A stretch of DNA of 52,618 nt from Erysipelotrichaceae bacterium (GCA_017533785.1 JAFWII010000044.1:1-52618); one strand, 5' to 3'. Shown: positions 8,698-17,351, counted from the first letter of the stretch. Numbers and translations are program-made. The notes: generated by a model from the letters alone, not told the origin.

Positions 8698-9190
8698 GTA
8701 AGGCCCGTACGATAAGCGGGACAAGGATCAGATGAGCGATGATGCCCGGCAGGCCATTGAGGAAGTAACCGGTCAGCCACATCTTCAGAGTATAGTTTCC
8801 GGCATTAAGGATGAGTGCGTTGACAAGACCGCCGGCGATACGTCCGCACAGCATTGTAACGATCAGTGCCAGATAGATCTTGCCGAAGTTTTTGTTGTCC
8901 TTCAGCAGACGCATCATCAGACCACCGACAAGGCCGTAGACCGCAAGTTCGACCATCATACCGGGAAGCCGGGGTGCCGGAGGCATGCCGGTCAGGGCGC
9001 TGGACAGAGCCGGAGTCACGATGCCGCAGATCAGACCTTCAATCGGTCCTGTGACCAGTCCGCAGACGAGCACCGGAATATGCATAGGCGAGAAGAGAAC
9101 CCCGCCGTTGGGGACGACATGGAAAGCGATCGGCAGGACGATGCCCAGCGCGATGAAGAGGGCGGTAAGTACCAGATTCTTTGTTTTCAT
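8672..9190 (-). CDS. ECF transporter S component
   Basis: A 172-residue, roughly six-helix membrane protein of the energy-coupling-factor substrate-binding type (PF12822-like). It would capture a vitamin or metabolite and dock to a shared EcfT/EcfA module encoded elsewhere. The N-terminus MKTKNLVLTALFIALGIVLP is typical of the family, and the central loop TGMPPAPRLPGMMVEL is a recognisable S-component feature. Substrate is not assignable. AAGGGAG lies upstream of the start. Its mRNA must pass a strong intrinsic terminator (9211-9251) just before the ribosome site, so expression is probably controlled by attenuation. Confidence 0.8.
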   Translation of the reverse strand: MKTKNLVLTALFIALGIVLPIAFHVVPNGGVLFSPMHIPVLVCGLVTGPIEGLICGIVTPALSSALTGMPPAPRLPGMMVELAVYGLVGGLMMRLLKDNKNFGKIYLALIVTMLCGRIAGGLVNALILNAGNYTLKMWLTGYFLNGLPGIIAHLILVPLIVRALQKAKLSVN

Positions 9191-9345
9191 TTTTGATTCT
9201 CCCTTAGATAAATAAAAGGCGTACCGGTCTCTTCTGAAACCAATACGCCTTCATGGCATACATATACGTATTCTTTTGAAATCAATGACCGAAATGCTTC
9301 CTGCATTTCTGTTCAGGCTTCGTGCCTGAGTTCATTTTAGGCGAT
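9191..9345 (-). promoter_or_regulatory. Attenuated leader upstream of ECF S component (riboswitch candidate)
   Basis: Read on the minus strand, the leader begins with a small hairpin (CAGGC/GCCTG, 9313-9328). It ends in a 16-bp hairpin with an AGAA loop: AAGGCGTA (9251-9244) pairs with TACGCCTT (9223-9216), and the inner 8 bp pair with G-U wobbles. TTTTATTT follows. There is no room for a promoter between this terminator and the ribosome site. AATACG (about 9266-9271) can pair with the CGTATT in the 5' arm, giving a possible antiterminator. It does not match the FMN, TPP, preQ1 or THF consensus that I know. Confidence 0.5.
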
Positions 9346-9762
9346 TCACTCCGCTTTTGCAACGAGGGAAAGCACTGTCTGGGATGCTTCCTCGATCAGT
9401 TCCGCAAGCTTGCGGCTGCGGATACCGACCAGATTCAGTCCGCAGTGGCTGAAGGGGATCAGGACTTTTTCCGCACGGCTCTGGGCTACCGCTGTAGCCA
9501 TGACCGGCGAGATCTCACCGAGCATCGAATCAGCGATCACGATCCCAATCGCGCCGACGATGATATCCGCATCGCGGCAGTTCACAACGACCGCGTTTTC
9601 GCCGACGGCTGCCTTGTCGGCGCCGTTTTTCAGCATTGCAGCCGCAGCTGCACTGTTAGTCCCGACCGCGATGATCTCGTATTTCCGGTCAGGTATATTC
9701 AGGGCGCTGACCAGACTTTTTCCGACTCCGCCGCCCTGGGCGTCTATCACTACGATCTTCAT
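9346..9762 (-). CDS. DUF3842 family protein
   Basis: A 138-residue protein beginning MKIVVIDAQGGGVGK, a glycine-rich nucleotide-binding-like loop after a first beta strand, followed by further Rossmann-like strands (YEIIAVGTN, ADIIVGAIGIV). This matches the DUF3842 family, whose function is not established. It overlaps the preceding DUF1893 gene by 4 bp (ATGA), implying translational coupling and joint function. A Cys in PFSHCGLNLVGI may be functionally relevant, but that is speculation. Confidence 0.75.
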   Translation of the reverse strand: MKIVVIDAQGGGVGKSLVSALNIPDRKYEIIAVGTNSAAAAAMLKNGADKAAVGENAVVVNCRDADIIVGAIGIVIADSMLGEISPVMATAVAQSRAEKVLIPFSHCGLNLVGIRSRKLAELIEEASQTVLSLVAKAE

Positions 9763-10190
9763 TTCGTTTTCCCTGCCATCAGTTCTGCGATCTTGATCTT
9801 CAGAGCTTCATAAGCCGGTTCCGGTTCCTGATGCTGAAGCGCGATCTTCTCCATTGGGCAGAGATCGTCGCCGGTACGGTTCAGGATGTTCGGGACCATT
9901 TTGCCGAAGGAGTAGGGGATGTTGTAGTGTTCAAGCACCTCAACGGCACTTTCGGAAAGAAGCTCTGCATAGATCTCCTTTACCTTGAGCAGGACGTAGA
10001 GAAAAGCAGCAGCCCGGCCGACGACTTTATCGGCAGCACTGTAGCCTTCGAAGGTGTAACCGTCACGCAGCCACCAGTTCAGCGGTTTGATGCCGTTGGC
10101 ATCGCTGGTGTAGACGCTGTCGCCCTTGCATATGGCGGCAGCATGACCCTGTGCCAGGATCTCTTTTGCTTTTGTCAGATCGTTATTCAT
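9759..10190 (-). CDS. DUF1893 family protein
   Basis: A 143-residue soluble protein. The start at 10190 is chosen because upstream in-frame codons translate a tRNA gene; AAGG lies close before it. Features such as ICKGDSVYTSDANGIKPL, DKVVGRAAAFLYV and the C-terminal CPMEK fit the DUF1893 family, distantly related to cytidine-deaminase-like folds. It lies directly downstream of tRNA-Gly(CCC) (19 nt) without an intervening terminator and may be transcribed from the tRNA promoter at 10721-10749. It overlaps DUF3842 by 4 bp. Function unknown. Confidence 0.75.
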   Translation of the reverse strand: MNNDLTKAKEILAQGHAAAICKGDSVYTSDANGIKPLNWWLRDGYTFEGYSAADKVVGRAAAFLYVLLKVKEIYAELLSESAVEVLEHYNIPYSFGKMVPNILNRTGDDLCPMEKIALQHQEPEPAYEALKIKIAELMAGKTK

Positions 10191-10208
10191 ATACCTTAAA
10201 ATAAAAAA

Positions 10209-10282
10209 TGGAGCGGGCGACGGGAATCGAACCCGCGTGGCCAGCTTGGGAAGCTGAAGTTCTACCATTGAACTACGCCCGC
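10209..10282 (-). tRNA. tRNA-Gly(CCC)
   Basis: Full cloverleaf of 74 nt including encoded CCA. The anticodon loop reads TTCCCAA, giving CCC. It is the last tRNA of the Tyr-Gln-Lys-Gly-Gly unit. Confidence 0.9.
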
Positions 10283-10352
10283 ATTCCAAGAATCATTATA
10301 GACAAAAAACGGCAATAAAAAAAGTCCCATGACCGGACCTGATTGCATATTC

Positions 10353-10426
<74 letters not shown>

Positions 10427-10430
10427 AGAG

Positions 10431-10506
10431 TGGTGTCCCGATGCGGAATCGAACCGCAGACCCTCTGATTAAAAGTCAGATGCTCTACCGCCTGAGCTAC
10501 CGGGAC
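10431..10506 (-). tRNA. tRNA-Lys(TTT)
   Basis: 76 nt with encoded CCA. The anticodon loop CTTTTAA gives TTT. It lies 4 nt from tRNA-Gly(TCC). Confidence 0.95.
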
Positions 10507-10521
10507 AGCGTTTGACCTAGT

Positions 10522-10597
10522 TGGCTGGGATGGCTGGACTCGAACCAGCGAAATGAGGGAGTCAAAGTCCCTTGCCTTACCGCTTGGCTACATCCCA
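10522..10597 (-). tRNA. tRNA-Gln(TTG)
   Basis: 76 nt with encoded CCA. The anticodon loop CTTTGAC gives TTG. Confidence 0.95.
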
Positions 10598-10603
10598 ATA
10601 AAA

Positions 10604-10688
10604 TGGTGGAGAGGGACAGATTCGAACTGCCGAACCCGGAGGGAGATGATTTACAGTCACCCGCGTTTAGCCACTTCGCTACCTCTCC
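10604..10688 (-). tRNA. tRNA-Tyr(GTA)
   Basis: 85 nt class II tRNA with a long variable arm and encoded CCA. The anticodon loop CTGTAAA gives GTA. First gene of the five-tRNA unit. Confidence 0.95.
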
Positions 10689-10720
10689 ACATTAAACCGA
10701 AAGATATTCGGTGCTTATCT

Positions 10721-10749
10721 ATCTTATCGTTAAAATCTTCTAAAGTCAA
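10721..10749 (-). promoter_or_regulatory. Promoter of the Tyr-Gln-Lys-Gly-Gly tRNA unit
   Basis: TTGACT (10744-10749) and TAAGAT (10721-10726) on the minus strand with a 17-nt spacer, about 33 nt before tRNA-Tyr. Confidence 0.7.
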
Positions 10750-10834
10750 TCTGAACTTATCTGTTTTTCCCGCTTTTTCCGAAAAAAACAGACAATATGT
10801 TTATCTGTATCGCAAAAAGAGGGATTGGAGATAT

Positions 10835-10854
10835 AAAAACATCCTCGCGGATGT
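10835..10854 (-). terminator. Terminator of the Val-Thr tRNA unit
   Basis: On the minus strand ACATCC, loop GCGA, GGATGT then a T5 run. It separates the two tRNA units. Confidence 0.8.
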
Positions 10855-10865
10855 CGTTTTTGATC

Positions 10866-10941
10866 TGGTGCCGACTGCAGGACTTGAACCCGCAACCTAC
10901 TGATTACAAATCAGTTGCTCTACCAGTTGAGCTAAGTCGGC
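10866..10941 (-). tRNA. tRNA-Thr(TGT)
   Basis: 76 nt with encoded CCA. The anticodon loop TTTGTAA gives TGT. Confidence 0.95.
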
Positions 10942-10946
10942 AATAA

Positions 10947-11022
10947 TGGTGGAGGCTAACGGGCTCGAACCGCTGACCCTCTGCTTGTAAGGCAGATGCT
11001 CTCCCAACTGAGCTAAGCCTCC
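10947..11022 (-). tRNA. tRNA-Val(TAC)
   Basis: 76 nt with encoded CCA. The anticodon loop CTTACAA gives TAC. Confidence 0.95.
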
Positions 11023-11035
11023 ATTCAGCCTTTAT

Positions 11036-11065
11036 AGAATATCACAAAGTCTTTCTCTGCGTCAA
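11036..11065 (-). promoter_or_regulatory. Promoter of the Val-Thr tRNA unit
   Basis: TTGACG (11060-11065) and TATTCT (11036-11041) on the minus strand with an 18-nt spacer, ending 13 nt before tRNA-Val. TGA precedes the -10. Confidence 0.65.
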
Positions 11066-11114
11066 TAAGCTTGTGATGTGTGTTATCATTAAAAAAATAG
11101 GGGTTAGAGGAATT

Positions 11115-12206
11115 ATGTACAGAAACACATATCTTTTGATCAATACCGATTCCTATCGGGCAAATGTGAACACGCTCCGGCACACCGCCGGAAAAGAACT
11201 GATCGCCGTGATCAAGGCAAATGCCTACGGCGTCGGTGATATTGAAGCCGCTGCGCTGGCGATGAAGGAAGGCGTCCGTTTCTTCGCGGTCTCCAGCATC
11301 GAAGAAGCGATCCATCTCCGCAAGCGGGGCGTCCGCGGCGAGATCCTGATCCTCGGCTATGTCGACCTGAACTTCCTGGATCTGGTCAAGGAGTATAACC
11401 TTTCACTGGTAACAGTATCGGATGAGTACTTCTCTGCGATCCCCAATCTGTCCGGGGTCAAGATCCATCTCAAGATCGATACCGGCATGCGCCGGATCGG
11501 CATCCTGCCCGAGAAGGCTCCGGAAGTCCTTGCTTCCTTGAATATCCGCGGCGCGGATATCTGCGGCATCATGACTCATTATGCCTGCAGCGATGAAAAG
11601 GATGAGACGTTCACCGATCTGCAGTATCGTCGTTTCCGCAAGGTGATCGAAGATCTCCATTATCCTTTCCGCTATATCCATACCTGCAATACCGATGCCA
11701 GCATCAATTTCGACGATCCGTTCTCGACTCATGTCCGCTGCGGTCTCGGTCTGTGCGGCTACAGTTCCTTTGAGTCGATGCTGAAACCGGCTCTTGCACT
11801 GAAGAGCGAAGTAATCAACTGCAAGCGCGTCGAACGCGGCGATCCGGTCTCCTACGGCGGTCATTACATTTCCGACGGAGAAGGCTATATCCTGACGCTG
11901 CCGATCGGCTATGCAGACGGCATCAACCGCAAGTATACAGGCAACAACGTTTACATCGAAGGGGAGTACGCCCCGATCGTCGGTTCGATCTGTATGGACC
12001 AGTGCATGATCCACACCCAGCGCGCCTATCCGGTCGGTACGCCGGTCGAATTCTTCGGCCAGCATATCGCGCTTGAAAAAATGGCGGAAGTTCTGGGGAC
12101 GATCCCATATGAGATCCTGACCGGTCTGAGCGACCGCGTTTCCCGCCGTTATATCGACAACGAAGGCCATGTACTAAAAGAATCAACCCCGCGGCTGATC
12201 CTTTAA
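11115..12206 (+). CDS. alr: Alanine racemase
   Basis: A 363-residue PLP enzyme that interconverts L- and D-alanine for peptidoglycan and is the source of D-Ala for the ligase at 23480. The PLP lysine lies in VIKANAYGVG near residue 37; the C-terminal catalytic region shows GSICMDQCMIH. Length is normal for the family. The start at 11115 has AGAGGA upstream and fits the usual N-terminus. An extended -10 (TGT TATCAT, 11081-11089) gives a short leader of about 18 nt. The gene stands alone and its stop codon overlaps that of the convergent TraB-family gene by 3 nt. Confidence 0.93.
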   Translation: MYRNTYLLINTDSYRANVNTLRHTAGKELIAVIKANAYGVGDIEAAALAMKEGVRFFAVSSIEEAIHLRKRGVRGEILILGYVDLNFLDLVKEYNLSLVTVSDEYFSAIPNLSGVKIHLKIDTGMRRIGILPEKAPEVLASLNIRGADICGIMTHYACSDEKDETFTDLQYRRFRKVIEDLHYPFRYIHTCNTDASINFDDPFSTHVRCGLGLCGYSSFESMLKPALALKSEVINCKRVERGDPVSYGGHYISDGEGYILTLPIGYADGINRKYTGNNVYIEGEYAPIVGSICMDQCMIHTQRAYPVGTPVEFFGQHIALEKMAEVLGTIPYEILTGLSDRVSRRYIDNEGHVLKESTPRLIL

Positions 12207-13369
12207 TGAAACAGATTATGGAAGAAAGTCCAGACGATATCGGCTCCGCCGATGAAGGTGCCGATCGTCGAGAACAGGTTGGCGAACAGCACGACCAGCA
12301 GGACTCTCGTAACTTTGTTTTTCCAGAAACCCTTAAGACTTTGAGTATCTTCACCGAGCTGCTCGAAGTCTTTTACTTTCGGGTTGCGCAGCTTCGCTTC
12401 GACCAGACCGGAGAACCAGCCGACCGCCAGCAGCGGATTGAGAGAGGTCAGCGGCGCCAGCAAGAAGGAGGTCGCTACTGACAGGGGATGTCCGAAAGCG
12501 AGGACCGTTCCGATCGCCGACAGACAGCCGTTCCACAGCCACCAGGCTTTCAGCTGACCGATCCCGACTTCGCGGTTGGTGTATAAGGTATAGGCGATCA
12601 TCGAGACGATCGCAGCCGGCAGCAGCCATTTGAGCCAGGAAAGGCTCTTCGGCTTGCTGGTATTTTCCAGTTCCTGCAGATCGACGTCTTCGTTCATATG
12701 GCGCACAATGCCCTGACCGTGGCCGGCACCGACGATGGCGACGATCTTTTTGCCCGGTGCGGTCTTGATCTTCTGGGCGAGATACGCGTCGCGCTCATCG
12801 ATCAGGATCCGTTTGACGACCGGGAATTCCTTGCCAACGTCCTGCAGCGCCGTCTCCAGCGCATCCGCTTCTTTCAGGGAAGCGAGATCTTCCTCGCTGA
12901 TCTCTTCATCATCGAAGAGAGAAGAAAAGATCGTGTAGATGAGTTTGGTCTTTTCCTTGAAACCGAGATTGTTCCAGATGCGGCGGAAGGTCAGGTTGAT
13001 CGGACGGTCCGCATTGACGATCGGAATATCCGCTTTTTGGGCTTCCTCGATCCCTGCCAGCATCTCGCCTCCGGAGGAGGTCTCAAGATTCTTGGCCATC
13101 CTTCGCTGGAAAGAGGCCAGGATCATGTTGACCAGAAGCAGCGTTGCCTTCTTTTCTTTGATCACGGTGGCGATATCGGTGTTCTGCCAGCGTTCCCTGG
13201 AAGTCAGGGATTCGTAGCGGTTCTGATCGAGTTCGATGCAGATCGCGTCCGGCTGCACTTCGGCCACTGTCTCCCGGACATCATCTACGGAAGTCTTGGA
13301 AATATGGGCTGTTTTTACGATCCAGATCTCCTTGTCCTGATATCCGGTCTTGATCACGTTCTCATTCAT
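12203..13369 (-). CDS. TraB/GumN-family membrane protein
   Basis: A 388-residue protein. The N-terminal two thirds is a TraB domain: HISKTSVDDV near the start, IELDQNRYE, and IVAIVGAGHGQGI, whose Gly-His motif is characteristic of the family. Family members are suspected metal-dependent hydrolases or signal inhibitors. The C-terminal third has three to four hydrophobic helices that would anchor it. The start at 13369 is preferred because a TACAAT -10 overlaps the alternative ATG at 13378 and ends 7 nt before 13369, suggesting a leaderless mRNA. The cellular role in bacteria is not established. Confidence 0.8.
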   Translation of the reverse strand: MNENVIKTGYQDKEIWIVKTAHISKTSVDDVRETVAEVQPDAICIELDQNRYESLTSRERWQNTDIATVIKEKKATLLLVNMILASFQRRMAKNLETSSGGEMLAGIEEAQKADIPIVNADRPINLTFRRIWNNLGFKEKTKLIYTIFSSLFDDEEISEEDLASLKEADALETALQDVGKEFPVVKRILIDERDAYLAQKIKTAPGKKIVAIVGAGHGQGIVRHMNEDVDLQELENTSKPKSLSWLKWLLPAAIVSMIAYTLYTNREVGIGQLKAWWLWNGCLSAIGTVLAFGHPLSVATSFLLAPLTSLNPLLAVGWFSGLVEAKLRNPKVKDFEQLGEDTQSLKGFWKNKVTRVLLVVLFANLFSTIGTFIGGADIVWTFFHNLFH

Positions 13370-13376
13370 AATCCCC

Positions 13377-13382
13377 ATTGTA
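13377..13382 (-). promoter_or_regulatory. -10 box of leaderless TraB-family transcript
   Basis: TACAAT on the minus strand, overlapping the alternative start at 13378 and lying 7 nt before the ATG at 13369. Confidence 0.5.
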
Positions 13383-13447
13383 GTAGAAAGCGCTCCGCTT
13401 TTCCAGTTTCCTTTTTTCCGACTTCCTGAAGAGTGCCCCGTATTATG

Positions 13448-13456
13448 TGGTATAAT
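13448..13456 (+). promoter_or_regulatory. Extended -10 of the cdaA-cdaR-glmM operon
   Basis: TGG followed by TATAAT (13451-13456), 27 nt before the cdaA start, giving a leader with an AAGGAGGG ribosome site. Confidence 0.65.
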
Positions 13457-13483
13457 AAATCAGTTAGAGAAAAGGAGGGACAC

Positions 13484-14635
13484 ATGCCGGATTACAATAT
13501 CAATATGACGTTACAGAGCATCTGGGCGATCTCAAGGATCTTCTTCGATGTGGCGATCATGTGGTTTCTCATTTATTACGCAATGAAATTCGTGCGCAAC
13601 AACGCGCGTACGATCCAGATATTCAAGGGCATCATTCTGATCCTGCTGGTCAACGCACTGGCGAAACTGCTCAGGCTCTCGACGGTCGCATATTTCTCCG
13701 ACCTGTTCATCAACTGGGGATTTTTGGCTGCGATCATTATCTTCCAGCCGGAGATCCGCGGTCTTCTGGAGAGGATCGGCAAGACGAACGCCCTGTCAAG
13801 CATCTCTTCATTGCTGATGAATGAGAAGGAAAAACTCGTAGAAGAGATCTACGAAGCGGTCATTGCCTTATCCAAGAACCGCGTCGGTGCTTTGATCACG
13901 ATCGAACAGTCCCAGTCCCTGCAGGACTATGTCCGCAGCGGTCTGGCTGTCAATGCTTCCGTTACTAAGGAACTTCTGTCCTCGATCTTTATGACGACGA
14001 CACCTCTGCACGACGGCGCTGTCATCATTCAGGGTGACAAGATCGCCTGTGCTTCGACATACTTCCCGCCGACCAATGCCGAACTGTCTTCCCGCTACGG
14101 CGCCAGACACCGTGCCGCCCTCGGTATCGCCGAGATCACGGACGCTCTGACGATCGTCGTATCCGAAGAGACTTCCGGCATTTCGATCGCGGAAAAGGGA
14201 AAGATCTTCGCCGTAGATGAACAGCAGCTGCGTGACTATCTGCGCCGCGTCATCTGCAACGACGAGATCGAGATCCGCCGTCAGAGTCGTCAGCGCAGTT
14301 CCCTGCTGATCACCGACGAGCCGGAAATGATCGTAGAGAAGGAAAAGGATTCTGCTTCCAAGAAGAATCTGTTTGCTTTCTTTGCCAAGAAGAATAAAGA
14401 GGCGGAAAATGCGGATTCCGAAACAACGGAAAATCCGAAGACCGAGATCGACATGAAGATCCCGGTCAACAACCGTCTGAAATACGATGAGCAGCATCCG
14501 ACTGTCATCGCGGACACCGAAGAAGATGAGATGAAAGCGCCGGAAGCGGAAGACACATATGTTGAGGAAGCGATCGACATAACGGACAACACCCAGTCTT
14601 TCGAAAAGGTCAAGGAAGGTGACGAAGATGAGTGA
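13484..14635 (+). CDS. cdaA: Diadenylate cyclase CdaA
   Basis: Makes c-di-AMP from two ATP at the membrane. The 383-residue protein has three N-terminal transmembrane helices (about residues 10-85), then a DAC domain with the DGA motif in LHDGAVIIQGD and the RHR motif in GARHRAALGI. The start at 13484 follows AAGGAGGG. After the DAC domain comes an unusual tail of roughly 110 residues, first basic (QSRQRS, KKNLFAFFAKK) and then strongly acidic and probably disordered; the usual CdaA is about 270 residues. It is first gene of the conserved cdaA-cdaR-glmM operon and overlaps cdaR by 8 nt. Confidence 0.93.
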   Translation: MPDYNINMTLQSIWAISRIFFDVAIMWFLIYYAMKFVRNNARTIQIFKGIILILLVNALAKLLRLSTVAYFSDLFINWGFLAAIIIFQPEIRGLLERIGKTNALSSISSLLMNEKEKLVEEIYEAVIALSKNRVGALITIEQSQSLQDYVRSGLAVNASVTKELLSSIFMTTTPLHDGAVIIQGDKIACASTYFPPTNAELSSRYGARHRAALGIAEITDALTIVVSEETSGISIAEKGKIFAVDEQQLRDYLRRVICNDEIEIRRQSRQRSSLLITDEPEMIVEKEKDSASKKNLFAFFAKKNKEAENADSETTENPKTEIDMKIPVNNRLKYDEQHPTVIADTEEDEMKAPEAEDTYVEEAIDITDNTQSFEKVKEGDEDE

Positions 14636-15998
14636 GAACGATAACAAGAAGAATACTCCGTCCCAGGAAAAGACCGAACTGGCGAAGCGTATTGCCAACC
14701 AGTCCAAGCGCGTAAGCCGCAGCTACGAGACTGTTGAAGCGACCATCTTCCGTTTCATCCGTTTCTTCTCCTCGATCATCGACCGGATCTTCTTTTCCAG
14801 AAGATACACCGGCGTCGTATCCCTGCTGCTGGCTCTGCTGCTTTACTTCTCCGTGAACTACAGTGGCGACAACGCTTCCAGCCAGCGTCTAAGCAATGCG
14901 AAAGTACTGAGCGGCGTCAGCGTAAATGTGCGCTATAACGACGAGTCCTTCGAGATCAGCGGTGTTCCGACAACCTGTCAGATCGTTCTGACCGGAGAAG
15001 CCGCCAACGTCAACAACGCAGCTGCCAAGAACGGCTACTGCCTGATCGACCTGGAAGGCTATACCGAAGGAACGCATTCGATCCCGCTGGTCGCGACCGG
15101 CTACGGAAACAGCGTTACTGCGACTGTCACCCCGAGCGAGGCGATGGTCACCCTGAAGCGAAAGACTACCGGCCAGTTCGCGCTCGAGTACGACTTCATC
15201 AACAAGAACCAGATGGATTCCCGTTATATCCTCGGCACTCCGACTTTTGCCGGCGATACGACGTATGTCAATATCCGTGCTTCGCAGGATACCCTGAATT
15301 CGATCGCGATGGTCAAGGCTCTGATCGACGTCAGCGGCCAGACAGCAGACTTTGAAGTCAACGCGCCCCTGGTCGCCTACAACAGCAGCGGTCAGGTCGT
15401 CAACGCCGAGATCGATCCGAGTTCCGTACGCGCTTCGGTCACCGTGACTTCTCCGCATAAGACCGTACCGATCCTGCTGAATCTCAACGGCGAGGTCCAG
15501 AGCGGCATGGCGATCGATTCGGTACAGATGGATCATCAGACGACTGTCATCTACGCTCCGGAAAGTGTTCTTGCCGGAATCAGCAATGTCTATGTCAACC
15601 TCGATGCTTCCCAGCTTCTGAGCGACAGCCAGATCGTTGCCCCGGTCACGCTGCCGAGCGGTGTAACTTCCTCGGAAGTCAACAGTGTCAACCTGGATGT
15701 CCGTCTGAACGTCGTTGAATCCAAGACGATCGAGAACATCCCGATCAATTACCGCAACAACAACAATTCCTACGGCGCCAGTGAAGTCGATACGACTGTC
15801 GTTACCGCGACGATCACCGGCACGGCTTCCAATATTGAAAAGGTCACAGCCGAAGATATCAGTGTCTACATCGATGTCAATGAGCTGGAGCCGGGAACCT
15901 ATGATCTGCCGCTGCAGGTCGAGTTCAACAGCAATATGTTCGTCAAGTGCAGTCTTGACAGGACCACCATCCACATTACTCTCGTAGTGAATGAATAA
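14628..15998 (+). CDS. cdaR: CdaA regulatory protein CdaR (YbbR-like)
   Basis: A 456-residue extracellular regulator of CdaA. A charged N-terminal cytoplasmic segment is followed by one transmembrane helix (about residues 65-85, VVSLLLALLLYFSVNY). A long extracytoplasmic part then holds about four YbbR repeats, marked by recurring strands such as GVSVNVRYNDE, KTVPILLNLNGE and IENIPINYRNN. It overlaps cdaA by 8 nt and precedes glmM, as in many Bacillota. The start at 14628 is chosen over a GTG at 14619 because AAGGAAGG is properly spaced. Confidence 0.9.
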   Translation: MSENDNKKNTPSQEKTELAKRIANQSKRVSRSYETVEATIFRFIRFFSSIIDRIFFSRRYTGVVSLLLALLLYFSVNYSGDNASSQRLSNAKVLSGVSVNVRYNDESFEISGVPTTCQIVLTGEAANVNNAAAKNGYCLIDLEGYTEGTHSIPLVATGYGNSVTATVTPSEAMVTLKRKTTGQFALEYDFINKNQMDSRYILGTPTFAGDTTYVNIRASQDTLNSIAMVKALIDVSGQTADFEVNAPLVAYNSSGQVVNAEIDPSSVRASVTVTSPHKTVPILLNLNGEVQSGMAIDSVQMDHQTTVIYAPESVLAGISNVYVNLDASQLLSDSQIVAPVTLPSGVTSSEVNSVNLDVRLNVVESKTIENIPINYRNNNNSYGASEVDTTVVTATITGTASNIEKVTAEDISVYIDVNELEPGTYDLPLQVEFNSNMFVKCSLDRTTIHITLVVNE

Positions 15999-16010
15999 AG
16001 GAGAACGAAA

Positions 16011-17351
16011 ATGGGAAGATATTTCGGAACAGACGGCGTCCGCGGTGAGGCCAACAAGAATCTGACTGTTGCCAGCGTATACCGCATCGGACGCTACCTC
16101 GGCAATTACTACGCGAAGAACGGAAAGGGAAAGATCGTGATCGGCAAAGACACCCGTCTTTCCAGTTCCATGTTTGAGAATGCGCTTGCCTGCGGCATAG
16201 CGGAATCCGGTTCGGATACACTTCTTGCCGGCTACTGCACCACGCCCTGTCTGGCGTATCTCGTCGGCAGCGAGGACTTCGACTGCGGGATCATGATCTC
16301 CGCCAGCCATAACCCGTTCTACGACAACGGCATCAAGATCTTCGGCACCGACGGTCTGAAGATCCGCGACGATATGGAAGATCCGATCGAGGATTACATG
16401 GACGGCAAATTCGAACTGCCGGTCGCCGCCAAAGAAGAGATCGGCACGATCGAATACTATCCGGAAGGCGTCGAACACTACGTCGACTGGATCACCAAAA
16501 CGTATCCGACGGACCTCAGTTCCTATTCCGTTCTGCTCGACCTATGCAACGGCGGTAGCTGCTACACCGCTCCGCAGATCTTTGAGCGTCTCGGCGCTAA
16601 AGTCACGATCATGAACGATGATCCCGACGGTCTGAACATCAATACTAAATGCGGTTCCACCCACCTGGAAGCGATCCAGGCGGCGATGAAGGAAGGCAGC
16701 TACGACATCGGTTTCGCTTTTGACGGCGATGCTGACCGTGTTCTGGCAGTCGATCCGCAGGGAAACGTGGTCGACGGTGACAAGATCATGTATCTTCTCG
16801 CCAAGCAGCTGAAAGCGGAAGGAAAACTGAAGGGCAACCGTCTGGTCACGACCGTCATGTCCAATATCGGTCTCAAGAAAGCGCTTGAGGCAGCCGGCAT
16901 CCAATATGAGATCGTTGCGGTCGGCGACAAGAACGTCGTCGAATGCATGCGCGCCAACGATTATGTCGTCGGCGGCGAACAGTCCGGTCACATCATCAAC
17001 TCCTACAGCGCGCTGTTCGGAGACGGCGTCAAGACCGCTCTGAACGTGCTGGAAGTCATGGCGAAGAATCAATGCGGTATCAATGCCCTGGCTGATCCGG
17101 TCAAGGTCTATCCGCAGCTTCTGATCAATGTCCGCGTCAAAGACAAGAAGATCGTTCTGAACGACGAAGAGATCAAAGCCAAGATCGAGGAAGTCGCGAA
17201 AGCGCTCGGCGACAACGGCCGCATCCTGGTCCGTCCGTCCGGAACCGAACCGCTGATCCGCGTCATGACCGAAGCGGAAAGCGATGAGCTCTGCGAGAAA
17301 TACGACAACGCCGTCATCGAACTGATCAAAGCCAAAGGCTACGCGGCATAA
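16011..17351 (+). CDS. glmM: Phosphoglucosamine mutase
   Basis: Converts glucosamine-6-phosphate to glucosamine-1-phosphate for UDP-GlcNAc and peptidoglycan. The 446-residue protein starts MGRYFGTDGVRGEAN; the active-site phosphoserine loop is SASHNPFYDNGIKIFG, the Mg-binding loop DGDADR, and the C-terminal phosphate-binding loop RPSGTEPLIRV. It follows cdaR by 12 nt with AAAGGAG upstream. In this operon GlmM is known in other Bacillota to bind and restrain CdaA, linking c-di-AMP to wall synthesis. A strong terminator follows. Confidence 0.96.
   Translation: MGRYFGTDGVRGEANKNLTVASVYRIGRYLGNYYAKNGKGKIVIGKDTRLSSSMFENALACGIAESGSDTLLAGYCTTPCLAYLVGSEDFDCGIMISASHNPFYDNGIKIFGTDGLKIRDDMEDPIEDYMDGKFELPVAAKEEIGTIEYYPEGVEHYVDWITKTYPTDLSSYSVLLDLCNGGSCYTAPQIFERLGAKVTIMNDDPDGLNINTKCGSTHLEAIQAAMKEGSYDIGFAFDGDADRVLAVDPQGNVVDGDKIMYLLAKQLKAEGKLKGNRLVTTVMSNIGLKKALEAAGIQYEIVAVGDKNVVECMRANDYVVGGEQSGHIINSYSALFGDGVKTALNVLEVMAKNQCGINALADPVKVYPQLLINVRVKDKKIVLNDEEIKAKIEEVAKALGDNGRILVRPSGTEPLIRVMTEAESDELCEKYDNAVIELIKAKGYAA

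Noticed and set aside
9211..9270. A leader peptide ending in a Tyr-Trp-Phe run inside the ECF leader terminator
   Set aside because: A short ATG frame exists (about 19 codons, with Tyr-Trp-Phe in a row) but has no ribosome site, and the transporter does not resemble a tryptophan carrier. Probably chance.
10553..10903. Open frames within the tRNA cluster
   Set aside because: They cross several complete tRNA genes; the TGLEPATY-like peptide is the well-known false translation of a tRNA.
14889..16478. A 529-codon open frame on the minus strand
   Set aside because: Antisense to cdaR/glmM, both strongly supported by motifs and operon context.
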